Of a DNA stretch of 6,861 nt, positions 1 through 5,676 are shown piece after piece. The translations under genes and the position numbers were made by a program. The stretch covers positions 1-6,861 of the forward strand of contig CAYMTN010000262.1 of the NCBI GenBank assembly GCA_964393335.1. The letters are read 5' to 3'. This DNA is from CAYMTN01 sp964393335. GTDB lineage: Bacteria > Chloroflexota > Anaerolineae > Aggregatilineales > Aggregatilineaceae. How positions within the stretch are numbered: position 1 is the first letter of the stretch; every line of letters starts with the position of its first letter. The notes beneath the pieces were generated by a model, which made no database searches, had not been told where the DNA came from, and worked only from the letters and a program-made list of their open reading frames with translations.

Positions 1-296
1 TCGCGGAGATTCGCCGCCAGTTGATGCCCACGCGCGAGATCACGATCACGCTGCTGGACCGGGTAGACGAGGCAAAAGAGGCGCTTCAACATGTCGAGGG
101 TGTGACGAATATCCGTGATTTGACCGACGATCATGGGCGCAAGCGCATCCGGGTGGATTTTGGCGGCGACGATACCGGTGTCAGTACGTTGCTTCAGGCG
201 CTTTCGAGCCGGGGGATTCCGGTCGTCAATTTTTCAGAAGAAACGCGCGATCTCGAAGCTGTTTTCATGCGAGCGACCAAGGGGATTGTGTCTTGA
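1..296 (+). CDS. ABC transporter ATP-binding protein, C-terminal fragment (5' end outside window)
   Basis: The reading frame is open from base 3 to a TGA at 294-296, giving the last 97 residues of a protein that begins upstream. None of the nucleotide-binding motifs lie inside the window. What is visible matches the C-terminal accessory domain (DUF4162-like) that follows the ATPase core in many ABC-2 type exporters: alternating strands and helices, then an ending of the form D-L-E-A-V-F-M-R-A-T, the typical LEDVFLRLT-like tail of this family. The next gene is an ABC-2 permease 12 nt downstream in the same frame, so this should be the ATPase that powers it at the cytoplasmic face of the membrane. 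The tail resembles that of ATPases annotated as GldA/NatA-like, but the substrate cannot be told from this fragment. Confidence 0.85.
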   Translation, partial: AEIRRQLMPTREITITLLDRVDEAKEALQHVEGVTNIRDLTDDHGRKRIRVDFGGDDTGVSTLLQALSSRGIPVVNFSEETRDLEAVFMRATKGIVS

Positions 297-308
297 TAGT
301 GTGCAACC

Positions 309-1250
309 ATGACAACTGATGTACCCTCAGCCTTACGATCCCGCTTCCGGCGTCGATCACTGCGGCTGTTTTCCGATAACCCGGTGGTCCTCAAGGAATT
401 GCGGGGCCGGATGCGCGGCGCACGCGCGTTTACCGTGCTGACCGTGTATCTGGTGCTGCTTGGTGCGTTCTCGTCGCTGATCTACGTGGCCGTATCCGAA
501 TCGTCGATGAGTATGAGCGGGCAAGTCACGGTCGGTGATATCGGGCGGACACTGTTCGGCGGTGTCGTGGCGATTGAGATGCTGCTGGTGGCGTTTATTG
601 CCCCGGCATTTACGGCAGGTGCGATTAGCGGCGAGCGCGAACACCAGACCTATGACCTGCTGCGCACCACTTTGCTGCCGGGATATTCATTTGTGCTGGG
701 CAAGCTGCTGTCATCGATGTTATTCGTGCTGCTGCTGTTGTTGGCGGCGATTCCGCTGCAAAGCATCGCGTTCTTCTTTGGCGGGGTAGCCGAGACGGAA
801 GTGATACTCTCGTTCATCATTCTGGCGGCTACGGCTCTGTTGTTTAGCACTATCGGCCTGTATTTTTCGTCACGTACCCGGCGCACCCTCTCGGCCAGCG
901 TGCTGACTTATTCGGTAGCGGCCTTTATCATGTTCGGCCTGCCGATCATTCTAGGGGCCGCCATGTTGATCGTGAACTTCTCGCTGGATAACGTGCAGGA
1001 TTCTTCGGCACAAATCGTCATGTTGTATGTCACGGGCACCATTCTTAGCACTAACCCGGCGGCGACAGCCCTGTTGACACAGTACATCTTGATCAACCAG
1101 CGCACAGTGACCACGTTTGATTACACGTTGAGCAGTGGCAGTACGGTGACGCTGATTTCACCCTGGATTCCGTTCATTATCGTGTATCTGGTGCTATCAA
1201 TCGTGTTTTTTGTGCTGGCCGTGCGCCGCGTGCGCATGATCGATGAATAA
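309..1250 (+). CDS. ABC-2 type transporter permease
   Basis: A 313-residue integral membrane protein, the membrane partner of the ATPase ending at 296. After a basic cytoplasmic N-terminus, residues 24-40 carry the NPVVLKELRGRMRG motif, typical of ABC-2 permeases that place an amphipathic coupling segment before the first helix. Hydrophobic segments lie at about 41-62, 83-105, 134-158, 165-186, 196-222 and 286-306, with a possible weaker one near 235-255. The segment ISGEREHQTYDLLRTT (106-121) followed by GK at 131-132 is the characteristic cytoplasmic loop of the family, where the helix contacts the ATPase. The ATG at 309 is chosen because stops at 294 and 297 block any longer frame. No good Shine-Dalgarno is visible, which suggests translation coupled to the upstream gene. 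Substrate unknown; export or envelope processing is inferred only from the family. Confidence 0.88.
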   Translation: MTTDVPSALRSRFRRRSLRLFSDNPVVLKELRGRMRGARAFTVLTVYLVLLGAFSSLIYVAVSESSMSMSGQVTVGDIGRTLFGGVVAIEMLLVAFIAPAFTAGAISGEREHQTYDLLRTTLLPGYSFVLGKLLSSMLFVLLLLLAAIPLQSIAFFFGGVAETEVILSFIILAATALLFSTIGLYFSSRTRRTLSASVLTYSVAAFIMFGLPIILGAAMLIVNFSLDNVQDSSAQIVMLYVTGTILSTNPAATALLTQYILINQRTVTTFDYTLSSGSTVTLISPWIPFIIVYLVLSIVFFVLAVRRVRMIDE

Positions 1251-1275
1251 CCCGGCGCAGCACATCCGTTCAGTG

Positions 1276-1281
1276 TACAAT
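1276..1281 (+). promoter_or_regulatory. possible -10 element (TACAAT)
   Basis: TACAAT, close to the sigma-70 -10 consensus, lies in the 54-base gap before the Gln-rich membrane protein gene. No recognisable -35 hexamer sits 16-18 bases upstream (the region is GC-rich) and the gap is short, so this is a weak candidate for an internal promoter. The gene may simply be read from the upstream ABC transcript. Confidence 0.22.
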
Positions 1282-1287
1282 GGTATC

Positions 1288-1294
1288 AGAGAGG
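1288..1294 (+). promoter_or_regulatory. ribosome binding site for the 670-residue membrane protein
   Basis: AGAGAGG lies 10 bases before the ATG at 1305. This purine-rich match to the anti-Shine-Dalgarno supports that start codon. Confidence 0.55.
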
Positions 1295-1304
1295 CGTCTT
1301 CATC

Positions 1305-3317
1305 ATGAACAGCGCCGTATTACTTGAACAAACTGCCATCCACCTGACTCGCCAGACTCAGCGCTGGGATCGCCGCCGCCGGTCGGTGTCCAGCCTGTTG
1401 TGGGTGCCGCGCGCCGTGATCGCCGGGCTGGTGTTCGGGATCGTGCTTGCGCTGATCGCGCGCATGCGGCCCTGGCTGCTGCCGGAGCAAATCGCGCTGA
1501 TCACCGGGATCGGCATGCTTTTGATTGTGGCGGGTGCCCTGGGGGCGATCTGGTTGTGGCCACGGTCGACCGCTTACCAGGCGCGTTATTATGATTACCG
1601 CTTCGGCTTGAAGGAACGCATCAGCACAGCCCTGGAGTTATCCGCCGGATTGATCCCGCTGCCGGCGGCCTTAGCTGAGCGACAGTTATCGGATGCGGTC
1701 GAGGCAGCGCGGCGGGTGAACGTGTCGGCCCGGCTGCCGGCGCGCGTGCGCGTGAGGGAGTTGGTGCTGATCGTGGTGCTGGCGGCGCTGTTTGCGTACC
1801 TGCTGCTAGCCGACAATCCCCAGACGGATGAACTGCTGGCCCGCCGTGATTTGCAGCAGGCTATTGACGAACAGGCGGCTGCGGTCGAGGAGGCGATTCA
1901 GGATATTCAGGATGATCCGTCGCTCAGCGAAGCCGAACAACAGGCATTGACCGATCTGCTGGCTGAAGCGCTCGATATTCTCCAGCAGCCGGATATTTCA
2001 CAACAAGAGGCCGTCGCTGCATTGGCCGAAGCGGCCCAGTCGCTGCAGCAGATGGGCAACGGCATGCTCTCTGAGCAAGCCGCCGCCTATCAGAATGCGG
2101 CCAGCCGGTTAGCCGGGTCCGACATGACATCCAACATGGCGCAGGCGCTGAAACGGCCCGATCTCGGTGCGACCGCCCAGGCGCTCGACGATCTGGCAAA
2201 CGAACTCGGCAAGCAAGACCTGTCGGAGCAAGAACGGCAGGACCTGGCCGAACGTCTGGATCAGGCTGCCGACGAGTTAGCGCAGACGAATCCGGCGCTG
2301 GCGCAAAAGCTCCGCGAAGCTGCGCAGGCGCTGCGTGAAGGCAATGTCGAAGCCGCGCAGCAGGCTTTGCGCGAGGCGGCGGACCTGCTGCGCGAGCAGC
2401 AGCAGCGGCTGCAGGACTCACCATTGGCCGAAGCTGCTCAGGCGGCGATGCAGCAGGCGAATCAGAGCCAACAAGCGCTTGCCCAGGCTGGTCAGCAGCA
2501 GGCCGCGAGCGAGATGAATCAGGGCCAGCAGCAGGCTGGTCAGCAGCAAGCGCAACAGCAATCAGGCCAGCAACAGGGCCAGCAGCAGCCCGGTCAGCAG
2601 CAAAGTCAGGCCGAACAACCGGGTCAGGAAGGTCAGCAGCAGGCCGGGGAAGGCTCACAGCCCCAACAGCAGTCGCAAAGCGGCGAGGGTCAATCGGAGA
2701 GCGGGCAGGGCCAGCCGGGCGCAGAAGGACAGCAGCCCGGCGAAACAGGCCAGGGCCAGTCGCAACAGATGCAAGGCGAGGGTTCGCAATCGCAGAATCA
2801 AGGTTCCGGCGAAGGTCAGGGACCGGGCCAGAATGAAAGCAATCAGTCACAGGCCGGCGAAGGGCAAAGCGGCGCGTCGGGTGAGCAGGCTGCCGGACAA
2901 ACCCAGTCCGGCCAACAAGGGAGTACGGAGGGTGGGGCCAATTCACCCAGTTCTGGAGAGGGTGACGGCGGCGCTGGAACCGATACGACCACCGGCCAGG
3001 TATCCGAGGGGGGCGAGATTCCGGCCAACAACGCGGCCCCTGGCGGGTTCGAAGAATATAACCCGGTATACGCTCCCTCGACGATTGGCGGTCAGAGTGA
3101 TGATGTGATCGATGTTGGTGGCCAGAGTACCACGCCCGACGGCCAGCCCATCCGGGAAGGCGATTTTGGCCCCAACCCAGGCGGCCAGTCGTCGTTGTCG
3201 TATACCGGCGTGTATAGCAACTACCAGGGGATTATCAGCGATGCGCTGGAGAGCGGTCGCATTCCACTCGATCAGCGCGACGTGATCCATGATTATTTCT
3301 CGTCGTTAGAACGGTAA
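1305..3317 (+). CDS. DUF4175-like membrane protein with Gln-rich tail
   Basis: A 670-residue protein in four parts. (a) Residues 1-170: a basic N-terminus, hydrophobic helices at about 34-52, 63-85 and 152-168, and between the last two a basic loop with GLKERISTALEL (101-112), which resembles the GLxxRLSTALEL segment of DUF4175-like proteins. (b) Residues 175-395: Ala/Glu/Gln/Leu-rich, heptad-like helical sequence, probably coiled coil. (c) Residues 384-556: low complexity Gln, Gly, Ser, Glu and Ala with many QQQ triplets. (d) Residues 633-670: an ordered C-terminus with IPLDQRDVIHDYFSSLE, like the ending of related large membrane proteins near MoxR genes. The positive-inside rule puts the N-terminus and the 86-151 loop in the cytoplasm and the remaining ~500 residues outside. 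Role unknown; proteins of this shape often accompany MoxR ATPases. The family name comes from remembered pattern, not a search. Confidence 0.72.
   Translation: MNSAVLLEQTAIHLTRQTQRWDRRRRSVSSLLWVPRAVIAGLVFGIVLALIARMRPWLLPEQIALITGIGMLLIVAGALGAIWLWPRSTAYQARYYDYRFGLKERISTALELSAGLIPLPAALAERQLSDAVEAARRVNVSARLPARVRVRELVLIVVLAALFAYLLLADNPQTDELLARRDLQQAIDEQAAAVEEAIQDIQDDPSLSEAEQQALTDLLAEALDILQQPDISQQEAVAALAEAAQSLQQMGNGMLSEQAAAYQNAASRLAGSDMTSNMAQALKRPDLGATAQALDDLANELGKQDLSEQERQDLAERLDQAADELAQTNPALAQKLREAAQALREGNVEAAQQALREAADLLREQQQRLQDSPLAEAAQAAMQQANQSQQALAQAGQQQAASEMNQGQQQAGQQQAQQQSGQQQGQQQPGQQQSQAEQPGQEGQQQAGEGSQPQQQSQSGEGQSESGQGQPGAEGQQPGETGQGQSQQMQGEGSQSQNQGSGEGQGPGQNESNQSQAGEGQSGASGEQAAGQTQSGQQGSTEGGANSPSSGEGDGGAGTDTTTGQVSEGGEIPANNAAPGGFEEYNPVYAPSTIGGQSDDVIDVGGQSTTPDGQPIREGDFGPNPGGQSSLSYTGVYSNYQGIISDALESGRIPLDQRDVIHDYFSSLER
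2454..2972 (+). repeat. Gln/Gly/Ser-rich low-complexity coding repeat
   Basis: In-frame low-complexity stretch coding residues 384-556 of the membrane protein. Its core, residues 396-433, consists of QQQ triplets separated by one or two residues drawn from G, A, S and P; triplets start at residues 397, 408, 413, 417, 422, 426 and 431, with more at 444 and 454. After about residue 457 it grades into G/S/E/Q-rich sequence. CAG and CAA codons are mixed and the spacer codons vary (GGT, GGC), so this is not a pure trinucleotide tract. Confidence 0.85.
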
Positions 3318-3335
3318 GTTTCGGCCCTGGTGATC

Positions 3336-3340
3336 AAGGA
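3336..3340 (+). promoter_or_regulatory. ribosome binding site supporting the GTG start of the lipoprotein
   Basis: AAGGA lies 11 bases before the GTG at 3352. Starting there gives a complete signal peptide; the next in-frame GTG, at 3388, would leave only about ten residues before the lipobox Cys, too few for a signal peptide. The site therefore supports the GTG at 3352. Confidence 0.5.
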
Positions 3341-3351
3341 CAGACGAATCC

Positions 3352-3978
3352 GTGTATAACACTATAGGGCGGTTCGGGTTAGGCAGCGTGCTGACCATAA
3401 TCGTGCTGGCAGGTTGTATTCAGCCGACCCACGAAGGCACGATCACAGCAACGGCTCCGGCGGGTGCCGTCTCAGTGCCGGTACAGCCTGCGGCGGGTGG
3501 CGTTCCGTCCTGGCCGATGATCGAGCAGTTCATACGCGACCGGGGCAACACGCCGAACAACTTACAGGTCTGGTATGAGCAGCCGCGTGATCCCGACCGG
3601 TTGCAGGGGTTTTCCTATTCATCGGCCAACGGGAGTCCGTGCGTCGGGTTTTTGCTGACGGCGCTGACAAACGGCGTGTGGCAGCCCAGTTACGGCGCTC
3701 AGATTTGCGCCCCACAGCCTGATGGTCAGGCGCTCGCAGGCGTTACATTTTTCCCAACATCGGATGGTGCTGTGTATACCATCGTGTTTGGCCGCGTGGC
3801 GGACCCGTCTATTTCGGCAGTGGCGGTCATGTATGCCGATGGCAGCAACCAGACGGTGAATCCGTTCATGGGCGGGTTCTTGTTGGTCAAAGCCGGTGTG
3901 CACAGCGCCACCACGATCACGGCGGTGAATGCTGAAGGTTACACAGTCATTGCGAACATCCCGCAGACTCCGGTCTAG
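3352..3978 (+). CDS. predicted lipoprotein, unknown function
   Basis: A 208-residue protein starting at GTG. Residues 1-22 form a lipoprotein signal peptide: a short N-region with Arg7, a hydrophobic core (10-20) and the lipobox L-A-G-C with Cys22 as the predicted lipidated residue, so the mature protein should be anchored on the outer face of the membrane. A flexible Ala/Thr/Pro/Gly-rich linker (about 23-55) precedes a folded part. Cys97 and Cys119 are the only other cysteines and could form a disulfide. Residues 131-203 look like a small beta-rich domain: strand-forming sequence, then GRVADPSISAVAVMYADG (147-164), a GGFLLVK strand (174-180) and an ending with AVNAEGYTVI. Similar modules occur at the C-termini of uncharacterised secreted proteins of Gram-positive bacteria and Chloroflexota; this is recollection. 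No enzymatic motif is seen. It lies between the DUF4175-like gene and moxR, with 34- and 69-base gaps. Confidence 0.78.
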   Translation: MYNTIGRFGLGSVLTIIVLAGCIQPTHEGTITATAPAGAVSVPVQPAAGGVPSWPMIEQFIRDRGNTPNNLQVWYEQPRDPDRLQGFSYSSANGSPCVGFLLTALTNGVWQPSYGAQICAPQPDGQALAGVTFFPTSDGAVYTIVFGRVADPSISAVAVMYADGSNQTVNPFMGGFLLVKAGVHSATTITAVNAEGYTVIANIPQTPV

Positions 3979-4032
3979 GTCGTGCTGGGGGCGGTGGTCG
4001 CCCACACCCTTTATCGGTCAAGCTTCCCATTT

Positions 4033-4037
4033 GAGGA
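4033..4037 (+). promoter_or_regulatory. ribosome binding site that fixes the MoxR start
   Basis: GAGGA lies 10 bases before the ATG at 4048. The frame is open back to a GTG at 3982, which would add 22 residues, but that GTG has no comparable upstream site and the added residues do not look like a MoxR N-terminus. The site therefore favours the ATG at 4048. Confidence 0.65.
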
Positions 4038-4047
4038 CGAAACGAAT

Positions 4048-5058
4048 ATGAACGATGCCATTGCCATTGAACCGATCTCTGTAGACGATTTCCACCACAC
4101 GGCGGAAGCGATCATCGCTGAGGTGGGCAAGGTTATTGTTGGGCAAGATGCCGTCGTGCGGCAGGTGCTGATGTGCGTCATTTCGGGCGGGCACGCGCTG
4201 TTGGAGGGCGTGCCGGGTCTGGGTAAGACGATGTTGATTCGTACGCTGGCCGACGTGCTCGATCTGAAATTTTCGCGCATCCAGTTCACGCCGGACCTGA
4301 TGCCTGCTGACATCGTCGGTACGAACATCATGGAAGAAGGGGAAGACGGGCGTCGTTATTTTCGTTTTGAAGCGGGGCCTGTATTCGCCAATTTGGTGCT
4401 GGCGGACGAGGTTAATCGCGCGACTCCCAAAACCCAGTCGGCGCTGCTCGAAGCCATGCAGGAAAAGACCGTCACCGTATCCAACGAGCGCTACCTGCTC
4501 GCGCCGCCGTTTTTTGTGCTGGCGACGCAGAATCCCCTGGAAATGGAAGGTACCTATCCGCTGCCGGAGGCGCAGCTTGACCGGTTCTTGTTCAAGATTG
4601 ACGTTCTGTTTCCGTCAATCGATGAACTGGTCGAGATCATGAGCCGCACCACCGGGGTTGACGTCCCCTATGCGCAGACAGTTGCCGATGGGGCGCGCAT
4701 CATAGCGATGGGGGAGTTGGCGCGGCAGGTGCCGATTGCATCGCATGTCAGCCAATATATCGCGCAGCTCGTGATCGCCTCGCACCCCAGCGAAGACCAT
4801 GCGCCGGACAGCCTGGTGCGCCAGTATGTGCGGTATGGGGCCAGCCCGCGCGGCAGCCAGGCGATTGTCCTGGGGGCGAAAGTCAATGCGCTGCTGGATG
4901 GGCGCTACAACGTCGCATTTGAGGATGTGCAGGTCGTGGCGTACGCGGCGCTCCGGCACCGTATCTTGCTCAACTTCGAAGGACAGGCCGAGGGAATCCA
5001 GCCGGATGCCGTGATCGCGGACCTGCTGGATCGTGTACCGGTTCCGGCGGGGGCGTAG
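4048..5058 (+). CDS. MoxR family AAA+ ATPase
   Basis: A 336-residue cytosolic AAA+ ATPase of usual MoxR length. It carries the family's KVIVGQDAVVRQVL segment (28-41), Walker A GVPGLGKT (54-61), the RIQFTPDLMPADIVG block (77-91), Walker B LVLADEVNRA (116-125) with Asp120 and Glu121, sensor 1 in ATQNP (159-163), the EGTYPLPEAQLDRF block (167-180) and sensor 2 in GASPRGS (264-270, Arg268), followed by the small helical lid. All catalytic positions look intact. MoxR proteins act as chaperones that remodel or activate partner complexes, usually with a VWA or DUF58 protein encoded nearby; none is in this window. The start is the ATG with the GAGGA site; the open frame reaches back to 3982. The next gene starts 6 bases after the stop, so the two are very probably co-transcribed. 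What it acts on is unknown; the neighbouring membrane proteins are candidates. Confidence 0.95.
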   Translation: MNDAIAIEPISVDDFHHTAEAIIAEVGKVIVGQDAVVRQVLMCVISGGHALLEGVPGLGKTMLIRTLADVLDLKFSRIQFTPDLMPADIVGTNIMEEGEDGRRYFRFEAGPVFANLVLADEVNRATPKTQSALLEAMQEKTVTVSNERYLLAPPFFVLATQNPLEMEGTYPLPEAQLDRFLFKIDVLFPSIDELVEIMSRTTGVDVPYAQTVADGARIIAMGELARQVPIASHVSQYIAQLVIASHPSEDHAPDSLVRQYVRYGASPRGSQAIVLGAKVNALLDGRYNVAFEDVQVVAYAALRHRILLNFEGQAEGIQPDAVIADLLDRVPVPAGA

Positions 5059-5064
5059 CGGCTC

Positions 5065-5676
5065 ATGACACTTGAAGACCTGCTTCAGCGTGTGCTGCGT
5101 GAACCGACGCCGGATCATTTGTGGTCGCTGCACCCTGTTTTGCTGGCGCTGGACATACCTGCTTCTGTGCGCGACCTGGCACGCATGTTTTACTGCTATT
5201 TGAGCAGCGTGCGCAGCAAGTTGACATCCAAGCAATACAGCTCGCTGGCGGCGGCGCTGGCTGCCGGGTCGGTTGGTGTGATTGCGCTGCAAGACTTGCT
5301 GGTGGCCTTCGCGCGGGACCGGGATCGGGCCGTTCAGCGCCTGTTGACTGGCGGGCTGGCTGAGACGTTGGAAATGCTCTCGACGGCGCAGCACGTAAAG
5401 GCATGGGAAACCGAGTTTGCATCGGTTCATGATCAGGCAGTCTGGTACCTTTACGAAGCGTTGTGGCAGCTCTCGGCAGAGACGCAGCCCGACTTGCCAG
5501 CGGGGCAGCGCCAGGCACTGATCGATTCGCTGCTGTCGTCCGTGCGTGATCCGGATGTGAACAGCGCGGTGCGTATGGCCTTGATCATCCGGCTGTACCA
5601 GGTCTTGCTGGCGATTCGGCTGGTGCCGCTGCTGGCCGCAGATGCTCCGGCTCCTGCCGAGGGTAGCCAGGCATGA
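5065..5676 (+). CDS. uncharacterised all-alpha protein downstream of MoxR
   Basis: A 203-residue protein I do not recognise. It has no signal peptide or clear membrane helix and is rich in Leu and Ala, with amphipathic helix-like segments at about 2-12, 33-52, 55-82, 86-108, 111-138, 145-160 and 165-190, then a short Ala/Pro-rich tail. Aromatic residues cluster at 42-45 and at 113-134 (several Trp and Tyr). It is predicted to be a cytosolic helical bundle, perhaps an adaptor. The hydrophobic stretch at 171-190 is interrupted by two arginines and is better read as an amphipathic helix than a membrane span. The gene starts 6 bases after the moxR stop with only a GC-rich, poor ribosome site, and its last four bases overlap the next ATG (ATGA). 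It is therefore wedged and probably translationally coupled between MoxR and the second ABC ATPase. No VWA metal-site motif (DxSxS) or DUF58 pattern is present. Confidence 0.75.
   Translation: MTLEDLLQRVLREPTPDHLWSLHPVLLALDIPASVRDLARMFYCYLSSVRSKLTSKQYSSLAAALAAGSVGVIALQDLLVAFARDRDRAVQRLLTGGLAETLEMLSTAQHVKAWETEFASVHDQAVWYLYEALWQLSAETQPDLPAGQRQALIDSLLSSVRDPDVNSAVRMALIIRLYQVLLAIRLVPLLAADAPAPAEGSQA
5659..5663 (+). promoter_or_regulatory. ribosome binding site for the second ABC ATPase
   Basis: GAGGG inside the end of the preceding gene, 9 bases before the ATG at 5673. Together with the ATGA overlap it supports that start and coupled translation. Confidence 0.5.

Noticed and set aside
1924..2946. 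340-residue open frame on the - strand
   Set aside because: It lies opposite the Gln-rich gene, is rich in Pro, Arg and Ala as expected for the complement of CAG/GGC-rich codons, and shows no domain. It is a compositional shadow.
2454..2972. Trinucleotide (CAG) DNA repeat or CRISPR-like array
   Set aside because: The repeats are in frame, imperfect, use mixed CAG and CAA codons and lack regular repeat-spacer units. They are coding low complexity.
3355..3360. TATAAC as a -10 element
   Set aside because: It overlaps the first codons of the lipoprotein gene and no -35 match is seen at the right distance.
3989..4003. Hairpin as a terminator after the lipoprotein gene
   Set aside because: The stem is only five base pairs with a five-base loop, and the bases after it (ACACCCTTTATC) hold no T-run, so intrinsic termination is not supported.
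3982..4047. N-terminal extension of MoxR from GTG 3982
   Set aside because: No Shine-Dalgarno precedes it, the added residues do not resemble the family, and a better-supported ATG lies at 4048.
5065..5676. DUF58 or VWA-domain protein as the MoxR partner
   Set aside because: No DxSxS metal-site motif or alternating strand-helix pattern is present; the sequence looks wholly helical and has no N-terminal membrane helices.
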